From: Altimarinus sp964500515
GTDB lineage: Bacteria > Patescibacteriota > Gracilibacteria > BD1-5 > UBA6164
Reading direction: 5' to 3'
DNA length: 64,000 bases
Assembly (NCBI GenBank): GCA_964500515.1
Contig: CAZCNE010000003.1
Span: 69,019-133,018 of the forward strand
The stretch's first letter is position 1. Every line of letters starts with the position of its first letter. Below, one piece after another: positions 20,236 to 30,944 of the stretch. The position numbers and the translations under genes are program-made. The notes beneath the pieces are model-generated. The model ran no database searches. It was given only the letters and a program-made list of their open reading frames with translations, and had not been told where the DNA came from.

Positions 20236-23200
20236 ATGATAAAAAAAATCTTATATTATTTATTTATATTTACAGTTTTTTTTCAAATTAATATAAATAT
20301 TTCTTTTTCAAATGAAGAAGAAAGAAAAGCTGATTATAGCGAATTAAGAGATATAAACATTTGAACTTTTAACGAATTTTGATATAGAATTACAGAACAA
20401 TATCTAAAATTAAAACAAGAATATGAAGTAAACTGAAAATTTGATCCTGCTTTATTAAACAGCATAAAAGAATTAGCTCAAAAATGATATAGTTATCTTC
20501 CAGACAATTTAGATAATAAAAATTTTTTAAGTAAACTTGAAACAGCTTTAAGAAATTGAGAAAACAACAGCAATGATATAACAAGTATGGAAATTGCTGA
20601 AGCTTTAAGAAAATATCTATATGAATCAGTAATAAACAAAATTTCATGAACTATAGAAACTAACCCATCTTTATGAAATGCACCATTAAATGTAACGCTT
20701 AGATCAAAAGTAATAGACCCTTCATGAACAATAATTCCAGATGATAATTATATATGGTGGATAGATAAAGAATGAAAAAAAGAAATAATATGAAAATGAG
20801 TTTCTCTAAATTATACATTTGTTAACGAATGAAACTTTAGTATTTTTTTAGATGTTATTTCAAGTCATAGAAATAAAACTTGATATATTGATGTCTTACC
20901 TTTCAGATGAAGAAGTGATATAGAAGTAAAACAAGAAGTTGCAAATCTTGTAATCAATATAAATTGAGTAAATTTATGAAACAAAGATTCTTTAAAATTT
21001 AATAGTGAAGAATGATCATTCTGACTTATTGTTGACGCAAGTTCTTCGACTCCAACAAGATGAAGTAGATTTATAGAAACTTCTTGGGATTTCTGAAATT
21101 GAATTACAAAAAAATATGATTGATCGCCAAAAATCGAAAGAGTAACATATGCAACAAAATGAGAATTTAAAGTTAAATTAAAGCTTAAAACCAATGAACT
21201 TGAAGAAGTAGAAAGAGAATTTTATGTATCTATAAGCAATCCTATTGCAACAATAAACGCAAGTCAAGATAGTTGATGTATATGAGATAGATTAAATTTT
21301 TCAGCAAAATCATCAGCATATGATAAAAATTCCATATATAATTGGGAAATAATTAATATAAACAATAATAAAACTGTTTTTGAAAAAACTTGAAATTTTA
21401 TAACTTATGAATTTAAAGAAAAATGAAAATTTAATATAAAGTTAAAAGTTACAAATCCTTCCTGAGAAGTTGACAATGACAATAAAATTATATACATAAA
21501 TTCCAGAGCCCCAGTTGCTGAATTTTCTTATTCAATTCCAAAATCAAATGAACCAAACAAAGTATTACTTGATGCAACAAAAAGTTATGATGAAGATTAT
21601 AGTGATGATTGAAAACTACAATTTTTTTGGGAAATCGATTGAAAAAGTGTAAAACTTGAAAATTCAAACTACAATAATTCTTTATGATATTATACCTTTA
21701 ATTCGGAATGAGAACATATAATAAACCTTGAAGTAATGGATCCTGACTGAATAAAATCTTTTAAAAAAAATAGATTAACTATAAATTCAGTATTATCAGT
21801 CGATTTTGAAGCTTCCCCATTGGTTATAAACAGACAATGAACAATTAATTTTACAGCAAAAACAAATAACTGAAAATATTTTAATTGGAATTTTTGAGAC
21901 TGAATAAGTAAATGATCCGAATCAAATGTAATTTCGCATAAATTTGATAAAAGCTGAACCTTCAATGTAAAACTTGAAACAAGTGATAAAGTTTGAAATA
22001 CCACTTCTATATCAAAAAAAGTACATGTTTGAGAATCTAAAGATCCTTATGCATTAATTGACATAAGCTATGAAAATTGACACAATATCACATATAACGA
22101 AAATTGATGTTGAGGAAAATGATCATATATTTTAGATAGAATTTGAAATATAAAATTTTCTTGACAAAGAAGTGTAAATATTGATTGAGAAAATTCCTGA
22201 CTTGATTACTCATGGAAAATTTGAAATGAATTAGTTTCAAGTAATAATTTAATTGTAAAAAAATTCGATGAAATATGATGTTTTCCAGTAAAATTAATAA
22301 TAAAAAGTCAAAAAAATTGAAAAACAAGTAATTATGAAACAAATATAGAAATTAAAAATATAGCTCCAGAATTAACAAATATAGAAATAAATCCTGTTGA
22401 TTTAAATTCTGATCCCGTAATTGTAAATTTAAAAGCAATGGGTGCAAAAGATAAAGATTGAGTTATTTTATCATATACTTGGTATTATTATACAAATAAT
22501 GATGAAGAACCTCAAGATTATAGAGTTACAGTAAAACCTGAAACTACTTTTGTCTTACCAAAAATTCCTTGAACATATTACTTTGTTGTTGTATTAAAAG
22601 ATAATAATGAAGAGAAATTTAGTTCTGAAGATTTATGAACAAAATCGTCAATCACAATTACATGAGATAATTCAAATACTCCAATTGTTGACCTTGAAGT
22701 AAATGATTCTTCTGTATCTGTATGAGAAGAAGTTATTTTTACTAGTAAAATTAAAAATATTTTATGACAAGATCTAACAAATAAAGCTAGTTATTATTGG
22801 GATTTCAATTGAGATTGATTTTATGATAAGGAAATAAATTGAAACTGAACTATTAGTCATAAATTTGATAATGCTTGAACTTATAGAGTAAAAGTCAAAG
22901 CAAAATACAAATGATTCAGTAATGTAAAAACAGTTACAATAAATGTTGTAAATAACTTAGTTCCAGACTTTGAATATATTTCTATAAATAATAAATTTAT
23001 ATTTTTTGATAAAAGTCTATGAAAATACAATGACATAACTTGGGACTTATGAGATTGATCAATTATTGATTGAGTCAAAAGTTTTATACATAAATATAGT
23101 GATCCTAAAGATTCTCATGAAGTAATTTTAAAAATATCAGAATGATCAAAATATAAAGAAATAAAGAAAATAGTAACAAAGAATATTCAAAACCTTATTT

Positions 23201-25437
23201 TAGCTAATAATAAATGATTAAATATTTTTTCAATTCCTAAATTAAGTGAAAACTGAAAAATTTTACTAGAAAATCAAAATGATAGAGTAATAGTTTATAT
23301 GTGAGATAGTAGAGATGATAATATTTATAGATATGCTATAGATTTTGATATAGAATATGATAGCGATTTAAATTGATGAAAAGACGATGATATAGATAAT
23401 ATTTGAAATTTAAGTTACACAAACTGAGATCCTCAAGAAATTACTTTAAATAATCAAAGAAATCAAATAATTAGACTAAGTTTAATAGATAAAGACGGAA
23501 AAGTTATTGATAAAAAAGATATTGAAATAATAAAAGAATATATTAGTGAGCAAAAAGAAATAAAAGAACTTAGTTTTTCTTGAGTAACTAACCAAGATAA
23601 ACAAAAAATAGAAGAATTGAAATCATATATTTCAAAATTTCCACAAACATACAGAGTTGAATGAATGAAATATTTGGAAAGATTACAATCAGAATGGTTT
23701 GATCCAACTGAAAAAACAAAAGTAATTTTAGAATTTGAATGATTTATTGATAACCCAAATATTCCAAATTCAAATGAAATAATTAATCTGCTTGAATCTT
23801 TGCTTGTAACTTGAGAAGAAGAACAAAATCAAAAAAATGTTGCTTACAACGCATTAAAAAATCTTTTAACAGAACAGATTACTTGTGAATTTGATATTAA
23901 TAATTTTAATAATTGTAAAGAATATCTGGTTTCTATTTTGGATTCAATAAAAATTTCTTGAAACGAAAATTTCAAAAAAGAACAAGCAAAAATACTTCTT
24001 CAAGCAATCGCAAACGAAAAAAATATGAGCGTAAAAGAAAAAGAAGACTTCAAAGAAGTATTAAAAATTTTGGTTTATGATACAGAAACTATAGTAAAAC
24101 AAACAGAAGACAATAAACAAATTGAGGAAAAATCAACATTTTTTAGTAAAGTTTTATGAATTTTATTTAAAATGATGTATATCATAATGTTCTTAATTTT
24201 ACTTATTTGATTAATAATTTTATTTTTCTGGTTATTTTATAAATTTACAAGTAAAGATCCAAACAAAAAATTTGAAGACTTTATATTAGAAAAAACTAAA
24301 ATTAGAAAAAAAACAGAAACAAATGATACAAACAATAATGTAGAAGATATTTTATGATGACTAAACTCTGATTTGCAAAGTACAGAAACAAATCAAACAT
24401 CATGAGAAACACAAAATGAAACTATAGAAACAAATCAAGAAGAAACAAATTTACAAGAAAATGAAAAACCTCAAGAAATTCCTGATTGGTTAAAAGATAG
24501 TTTTAAACAAAATGAAAATAATATTACTGAACCTGACAAAAATGAAATTTCAGATGATACTAAGCTTGATTCTACAAATCAGGAAAAAACTCCTGACTGG
24601 TTAAAAGATAGTTTTAGTCAAAATAATAATATTTCTTCTGATATTTATGAAGAAGGTTTAGATAAAAAAGAATGAGAAATCTTTGATTCAGAAGATTCAC
24701 AAGTCAAAATAAAAGAAACTTGAGAAGAAAGTTTTAACGAATCAAAAGATCAAAATATAGATATTGAAAAAGAACCAGAAGTTCCAGATTGGCTAAAAGA
24801 CAGCTTAAACTCTGAAAACAAAGAAACCCAAGAAACAAAAGAAAATGATGAAAAAAATACAAATTTAGAAGCAAATAATGATGAAACAAAATTATCTTCT
24901 GAAATAAATAATGAAAGCAAGGAAAATATATCCCTAGATGAAGAAGAAGTGGATGTTCCAGATTGGTTAAAAGATAGTTTACCTTGAGCTGAAGAAATTC
25001 CAAATATTAGCGAAATAGATAAAAATGAAATAGAAAAAGATTTAAAATCAAGTAATATAGAAGATACTAACCAAAAAATAAATGAAGTAAAAATATCTAA
25101 GTGAAATAATCTTGAAAACAATGTTCCACAAATAATAAAAGAGAAAAATGATGAAAAAGACATTCCAAAAACAAATGAAATAAAAACTAAAGATCCAAAG
25201 TTAAAAAGAAAAGAGTCGACTCAATCTGAACAAAAAAAGTTTTCTTATACTGAATCTAAAAAAATACAAGAAAAAAATAATGAATTAGAAGATAAAAAAG
25301 AAATTAAGACAAGTCCCAAAAAAAGCATAAAACCTAAATCTACAGATAAAAACAAACAAAAAAATTGAAATGAATTATGGCAAGATGGTATGAATATTCC
25401 TGATTGGCTACAAGACGATAAAGGAGATAAAAAATAA
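20236..25437 (+). CDS. Giant PKD-repeat surface protein with a cytoplasmic PDWLKD-repeat tail
   Basis: A 1733-aa protein. It has a signal peptide (about 1-28), an N-terminal domain to about 150, and then many PKD/Ig-like domains to about residue 1100. Recognisable signatures are WDFGNG near 280, WNFGDG near 555, YYWDFNGDG near 855 and WDLGDG near 937. A helical segment follows, then a transmembrane helix at about 1310-1340. The last 390 residues are acidic and disordered with five copies of PDWL[KQ]D near residues 1416, 1454, 1517, 1575 and 1723. The layout is a surface adhesin-like ectodomain joined to a cytosolic tail with repeated short motifs. The function is unknown. Confidence 0.85.
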
Positions 25438-25465
25438 AAGACACATAAAAATGTGTCTTTTATTT
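25437..25465 (+). terminator. Intrinsic terminator after the giant PKD gene
   Basis: An AAAGACACAT/ATGTGTCTTT stem with an AAAA loop is followed by a short T-rich tail. Confidence 0.8.
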
Positions 25466-25659
25466 AATTAAATTTAAGATAAAACATATCTTTTGTATTA
25501 GTTGATTTTATGTTTTAAAAAAAATTTTTTTATAATAAATAGAAGACATTTTTAGATGAAATTTTGAAAAACAATTGGTATAGTTGTTATAAAAAATCAC
25601 TCCTGAATAATTTAAATAAAAATATTACTATATTCAAAAATTATATTACAAAAAAAACT

Positions 25660-25687
25660 TTGACTTTTTTTAGTTTTTTTATAATAT
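25660..25687 (+). promoter_or_regulatory. Promoter of the tRNA cluster
   Basis: TTGACT is followed 16 bases later by TAATAT (or 14 bases later by TATAAT), 30 bases upstream of the tRNA-Gly. The rest of 25466-25659 is AT-rich with no gene visible. Confidence 0.5.
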
Positions 25688-25716
25688 AAGTTGCACTTAC
25701 AAAAGTAAGTATTTTT

Positions 25717-25793
25717 GCGGGTGTAGCTCAATTGGCTAGAGCATCTGCCTTCCAAGCAGAGGGTTATGGGTTCGAGCCCCACCACCCGCTCCA
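25717..25793 (+). tRNA. tRNA-Gly (UCC)
   Basis: A complete 77-nt cloverleaf with acceptor GCGGGTG/CACCCGC and encoded CCA. The anticodon loop CTTCCAA gives anticodon UCC, which reads GGA/GGG. This is the ordinary glycine tRNA, not the UCA tRNA needed for UGA. Confidence 0.95.
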
Positions 25794-25871
25794 TTATATC
25801 AGGGTTTAGTGATTAGTGCTTAGAAATTAGAATATCTAAAGCCTAAGCCTTAGTGTCTAAGCCCTATTTAT

Positions 25872-25948
<77 letters not shown>

Positions 25949-26048
25949 TGAAAATTAACTAATAATAAATAAGTTAAGGAAAATTAAAAAATTTAGTTTT
26001 CCCTACTAAACCTAAATTTTATTTAGTTTTTTATTCATTAATTATTCT

Positions 26049-26125
26049 CGGAGACTGGCGCAATTGGCTAGCGCACACGCTTTGGGAGCGTGGGGTTGTG
26101 AGTTCGAGTCTCACGTCTCCGACCA
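26049..26125 (+). tRNA. tRNA-Pro (UGG)
   Basis: A 77-nt cloverleaf with acceptor CGGAGAC/GTCTCCG, CCA encoded, and anticodon loop TTTGGGA. Confidence 0.95.
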
Positions 26126-26220
26126 TACAAAACAATAAAAATAAAATTATTTTGACTATTTTTTAATTACTTATATAATTATTTAGTCTTAATTATTATT
26201 TATCACTAAAAGTTAGGAAA

Positions 26221-26532
26221 ATGCCAATATTAAAATCTGCTAAAAAAGCTAATAGACAAAATATAAAGAATAAATCTAGAAATGATCGTTACAAATTTTT
26301 ATATAGAGAAGCAAGAGTTAATTTCGAAAAAGCTATAAAAAACTCAGACGTAGAATCAGCTAAAAAAATTTTATTAAACGAAAAAGATAAAGATTGAAAA
26401 AATATAAAATCTGGACTTCAATCAATTATTGATAAACTAGTAAAGAAAAATATAATACATAAAAATACTGCTTCAAGAAGAAAATCAAATTTTTCTAAAA
26501 TGCTTAAAAATCTTGAAACAAGTAGTAAATAA
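26221..26532 (+). CDS. rpsT: Ribosomal protein bS20
   Basis: Small-subunit protein that binds 16S rRNA helices. The 103-aa, very basic protein starts MPILKSAKKANRQNIKNKSR and ends HKNTASRRKSNFSKMLK, the conserved S20 ends. It lies directly after the tRNA cluster and 20 bases before infC. Confidence 0.95.
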
Positions 26533-26552
26533 TTTATATTTTAATATTTTTA

Positions 26553-27065
26553 ATGAAAGACCCAAAAAAAAGGATAAATTACGATATAAAAGCAAACGAA
26601 GTTCAACTTATTACTGAGGATTGAAAAAATTTATGAATAATGCCATTTAAAAATGCAATTAATAAAGCTGAAGAAGAATGACTTGATTTAATGGAAATAT
26701 GAAGAAATGGAGATCTTGTTATAGTTAAGATATTAGACTATTGAAAGTATTTATATAAGTTAAAAAAACAAGACCAAAAAAACAAACAAAATTCAAAAGC
26801 CCCTGAATTAAAAACACTTAGAATTACTTTTAATATTTGAGATAATGACTTAAATATAAAGAAAAAACAAGCAGAATGATTTGCTAAAGAATGAAATCCG
26901 CTAAAAGTTGTTTTGATTTTAAGATGAAGAGAAAACCAATATACTGATATAGCAAAAGCTAAACTTGAAAGTTTTGTTGAAACTTTGTCGGAATTATACA
27001 AAAAAGATAATGAAATTTCAAAGATGTGAAATATGTTTTCTGTTAATCTAAAAGTAATTAAGTAA
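26553..27065 (+). CDS. infC: Translation initiation factor IF-3
   Basis: Prevents subunit joining and checks the initiator tRNA. The 170-aa protein has the N-domain INYDIKANEVQLITEDGKN and GIMPFKNAINKAEE, the linker KILDYGKYLYKLKKQ, and the C-domain LKTLRITFNIGDNDLN and GNPLKVVLILRGRE. It starts with ATG, not the rare AUU used for infC autoregulation in many bacteria. It is followed by rpmI and rplT in the classic order. Confidence 0.95.
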
Positions 27066-27087
27066 ATTATATTTTAATAAAAACAAT

Positions 27088-27279
27088 ATGTTAAAAACAA
27101 GAAAATGAGTAAAAAAAAGAGTAAAAATTACTTGAAGTGGTAAGTTTTTGCTTGAACATACATGAAAAAAACATCTTCTATCCAATAAATCTAAAAAGGC
27201 AAAAAAAAGAAATAAATATGGTTTAGAAGTTTCACCAGCAGAAAAAAAGAAGGTAAAACTTCAATTACCTTATGCATAA
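27088..27279 (+). CDS. rpmI: Ribosomal protein bL35
   Basis: A 63-aa basic protein. MLKTRKGVKKRVKITGSGKF and the HLLSNKSKKAKKRN segment are typical of L35. It lies 22 bases after infC. Confidence 0.95.
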
Positions 27280-27343
27280 TAATTTTTAGAATTTTTAGTT
27301 TCTAAAATTTAATTTTTAATACCTTATTATATAAAATAGTACT

Positions 27344-27691
27344 ATGGTTAGAGTAAAAAGATGATTAATAACAAGAAAAAGACATAAAAGTCTAATATCA
27401 AAAACAAAATGATTTAGAATGATGAATAAAAATGTCTTTTCAAGAGCAAAAAATGCTTTAATGAAATCTTGAACAAATGCATATAAAAGTAGAAGACTTA
27501 AAAAAAGAGATTTTAGAACTTTATGGACTATAAGAATTTGAAATGCTACAAAAGAAATGTGAATAAGTTATTCTAAATTTATAAATATGCTTTATAAAAC
27601 AAATATCAAATTAAATAGAAAGGTATTATCAAATCTTGCTATTTCTAATCCCAAAATTTTTACAAATATAGTTGAATTTGTAAAAAAATAA
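27344..27691 (+). CDS. rplT: Ribosomal protein bL20
   Basis: Early-assembly large-subunit protein. The 115-aa protein starts MVRVKRGLITRKRHKSLISK and contains YKSRRLKKRDFRTLWTIRI and ISYSKFINML. It closes the infC-rpmI-rplT operon before a strong terminator. Confidence 0.95.
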
Positions 27692-27695
27692 TATA

Positions 27696-27746
27696 AAACA
27701 ACAATAAAAAATCTGTGAAATTTCACAGATTTTTTATTGTTGTTTT
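27696..27746. terminator. Terminator of the infC-rpmI-rplT operon
   Basis: A long, perfect inverted repeat centred on AATCTGTGAAATTTCACAGATT, with A-rich and T-rich flanks. It acts in both directions and also ends the convergent minus-strand gene. Confidence 0.85.
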
Positions 27747-27757
27747 GTAAATTTATG

Positions 27758-28636
27758 TTATTTTATAACTTTTTTTGTATTAGGAACTCTTGTTTTAGAA
27801 GCAATTTTAGGAGCTTTTCATAATTTCATTTCTTCTAAATGTCATACATTTAATTCTATATTTCCATTTTCTTCATCTAAATCTGTAATTTCTTTTTTTA
27901 ATTCTGTAACTTGATCTTTTAAATCTTTGATTTTTAATTCTAGTTCTTCTATTTTTTGAGTTTTATCTCATCTTTTTGATGAAATTCAGTCTTGTCTTTT
28001 TTTCAATTTTTCAATTGTATTATTCAAAATTGAATTCATATCTAAACCTTCTTCTATATCTTCAGTTTGTTCTCATATTCAAAAATTTATATTTTCTCAA
28101 CTTGAATCTGATAATGGATTTTCTTCTGTTTTCTCTTGTTCTTCTGAAGTTTCTCATAATCAAGAAATATTTATTCATCAAAAATCAAATGAATTTGTAC
28201 CATCCTCTATTTTTTGAGAATCTAAATTTTCTGTTTCTCATAAATTTATAGGAGTTTCTGAACTTCATTCATTTGTTTCTCATAAATTAAAAATATCACT
28301 TGTTTCAGAATTATTATCATTAAAACTTATAAGATTTTCCATACTATTTTCAGTAGAAGCTGATGTTTCATTTTGATTATCTTCTGTAGTTTCTGGATTA
28401 AGAGAAATTGCAGAATCACCTGAATCAAAAGAAATAATCGGATTATTATCTTGTAAAGAAGTATTTTGTTCTTGTGTTACAGATTCATCAGCTGTTTGTA
28501 ACACAACAGGATTTTGTTCGGATACAACATTTTCACTACTTGCATCTGAAACTATAGGATTATTTCAATCAAAACTAGTAGGAATATTATCAGACAAAAT
28601 AATTAAATCATCATTTTGTGTAGTTTGTGAAGACAT
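27758..28636 (-). CDS. Acidic, low-complexity protein with C-terminal coiled coil
   Basis: A 292-aa protein without a signal peptide or membrane segment. Residues 1-190 are disordered and rich in Ser, Asn, Glu and Asp, with repeated phrases such as NLGET and ISGLGETSEE. Residues about 195-255 form a Lys/Glu/Leu heptad coiled coil (KIEELELKIKDLKDQ). The last 30 residues are basic. I do not recognise a family. Its composition resembles the tail of the giant PKD protein, so both may belong to the same surface or scaffold system (weak inference). Confidence 0.7.
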
Positions 28637-28794
28637 AATTTTTATATTAAAAATAAATTATAAATCTATATTAACATAAAAATTTTATATTTGCAAAAAA
28701 ATAGAAAAAAAATAAAATATATAAACTTGATAGCTTAAATATTAATTTTAAAAATTAATTATTAAAGCAAAATATTAATTACTAATTTTTAAAT

Positions 28795-29124
28795 ATGGAT
28801 TTTTCAAAAGCATGAGAACTACTTAAGCTTCAACAAGAAGCTACAAAAATAAAAAAAGAATTAGAAAATACTCTAATAGAATCAGAAATAAACTGATTAG
28901 TTATTACATTTAATTGAGAAATGAAAGCTGAAAAAGTGGAATTTGAAAAAATGGATCTAATACCATGATTAAATGATAATCATAAAAAAGAACTTGAAAA
29001 TGCTATTTTAGAGGCAATAAATAAATGAGTAAAAAAATCTCAAGAAGTTGCAGCAAATAAAATGCAATGAGTTATGTGACAAATGTGATTCAATTTACCA
29101 AATTGATGACTTCCTGGAATGTAA
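28795..29124 (+). CDS. YbaB/EbfC-family nucleoid-associated protein
   Basis: A 109-aa dimeric DNA-binding family. The helix AGELLKLQQEATKIKKELEN, the strand VITFNGEMKAEKVEF and the helical NHKKELENAILEAINKGVKK match the YbaB fold. The tail ends GFNLPNGGLPGM, a glycine-rich end usual for the family. It is usually near dnaX/recR, but neither is visible here. Confidence 0.9.
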
Positions 29125-29137
29125 AATATATTACTTT

Positions 29138-29165
29138 AGTCAGAAAAAATTTTTCTGACTTTTTT
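29138..29165 (+). terminator. Intrinsic terminator after ybaB
   Basis: An AGTCAGAAAAA/TTTTTCTGACT hairpin is followed by a T-run. Confidence 0.85.
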
Positions 29166-29249
29166 ATTATTATTTTTGTTTTATAAATATATTGCATAAA
29201 AAAAATAATAATGATATAATATAAAAAAGTTAATTTATAAATATATTAT

Positions 29250-30020
29250 ATGCTTCTTTTATCTACTTATAGTTTAAAGTGATATTGATTACATAAAATT
29301 TGAGAAATATTAAAAAAATCAAACTATGATTGACTTGATTTGTATATGGATTCAAATATATATGATTTATGGGATAGTGAATATATAAAAAAAATAATTG
29401 ATCTATATGATATTAAAATTCTTTCAATTACTTCTCCTTGAGAATGAATAAATAAATCAAAAGTAAATATGATTTTTGAAATAGCAAAAAGTTTGTGAGT
29501 TCAATTAGTGACATTTTCTCCCCCACTAATAAGTGATTTAGATAAAACTTGGTTTACAAAATATCTTCAAGAAATAAAAAATGAATACGATTTCAATATT
29601 GCTATACAAAATATAGAAAATAAATATGTGTTTTTTATTATTCCAAAATATAAAAATATGCCTTTGGCAGAAGTAAAGCAAATAACTTGATATTCTAGTC
29701 TTGATATTGCAAATATAGACAATAATTCAAGTCTTGATATAATAAAAGCATTAAAAATTATGGGAGTTAGTTTAAAAAATGTTTATTTAAGTGATAAAAA
29801 ATTAGAAAAGTATTGATTATTACCTTGAAAAGAAAAATCTGGAATTTCAAATCTACCTATTGAAAGTTTTTTAATGCAACTAAAATCAAACAATTATAAT
29901 TGATTTATAACTTTAAAAGTTGATCCTTTAGAATTATGAGTATGAAATGAAGAATTGATATTAAAAAATTTAGAAAGAATAAAATTTTATTTTAATAAAT
30001 ACTATACAAATTTTAAATAA
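29250..30020 (+). CDS. Xylose-isomerase-like TIM-barrel protein
   Basis: A 256-aa protein whose strand order fits the AP-endonuclease-2/sugar-phosphate isomerase superfamily: LLLSTYSLKGYGL at the start, DGLDLYMD (strand 2), IKILSITSP, GVQLVTFSPP, FNIAIQNIEN, DIANIDNNSS and GFITLKVDP. Typical metal ligands of the family are only partly seen: Glu in QNIEN and Asp in the late strands. The substrate is unknown. It is convergent with the next minus-strand gene, with a gap of only two bases. Confidence 0.6.
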
Positions 30021-30022
30021 TT

Positions 30023-30940
30023 TTAATCTTTATCATCAAGTTCAAGTTTTATGTTTTCTCTTCCAATTTTATAAGCATAATACCAAATAGAAACCTTAAA
30101 TACATCAAAAACAGCTGTTAAATAAGATAAAAACAAAATAAAAAATATAAAAATAATAGTTATTATTATTATAGCTATTGTTAAAAAGAATTTTGAAGTC
30201 AAGTAAGTTATAGCTAAAACAAAAAGTAAAGGAAAAAATAAAAATACTAAAAAATTAATTAAAACTCTTATGTTTATAAAAAACATCAAAAGATATAATT
30301 TTATAGTAGTTTTTAGATTTATTATTGAAATTTGTTTTGAAATCCAAGCTGATTTAAAAACTCTTTCATTATTTAAAATTATTTCAAATTTAGTATAAGA
30401 AAATAAGACATTTACGATTGTTGCAATAAATAAATAGATTATTACAGCTATATTTATGTAATATATATATTCAACTCATATAAATCTGATTAAAAACAAA
30501 TATGAAGTGAATACAAAAAAAATCTTAAACTCAGAAAATATATTATTATATTCAAAAACTGGTAAAAATTTAGTTATTCAATATCAAATCGCATCAATTG
30601 TTGATATTCTGGATTTATTATTTTCTTGATCAATATATTTTACAAGTCATGATTCAAATATGGGAATTGTAAGATAATAAAGTATAAAAAAAACTAATAC
30701 TACAATTATTATTTCAACAAAATATTTTGAATGAAATACTCACAATAAATACTGAAAAAAATCTTGTTGTTTTCAAAATATAATCACATATGTATAAATA
30801 AACTGATATGTTATAATTATACTTGTAAAAAGTACAGAAAATATACTCGGAAAAAAATAAAATGTTTTTATTTTTTGGTTAGTATTTATAAGTTCCCAAG
30901 CAGGAATAATTATGTCATTTTTGAAATCAATTGTTTTCAC
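30023..30940 (-). CDS. Multi-pass membrane protein
   Basis: A 305-aa protein of about six transmembrane helices (about residues 30-60, 75-100, 145-185, 190-205 and 230-290) with a soluble N-terminus DFKNDIIIPAWELIN. The start is GTG at 30940; an in-frame TAA lies upstream and no ATG is available before residue 218. It begins 4 bases after the stop of the large solute-binding protein, so they are almost certainly co-translated. No ABC-permease EAA loop is visible. It may be a membrane partner of that protein. Confidence 0.7.
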
Positions 30941-30944
30941 ATTT

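Noticed and set aside
25612..25794. Minus-strand 60-aa frame
   Set aside because: It runs through the tRNA-Gly gene and its promoter.
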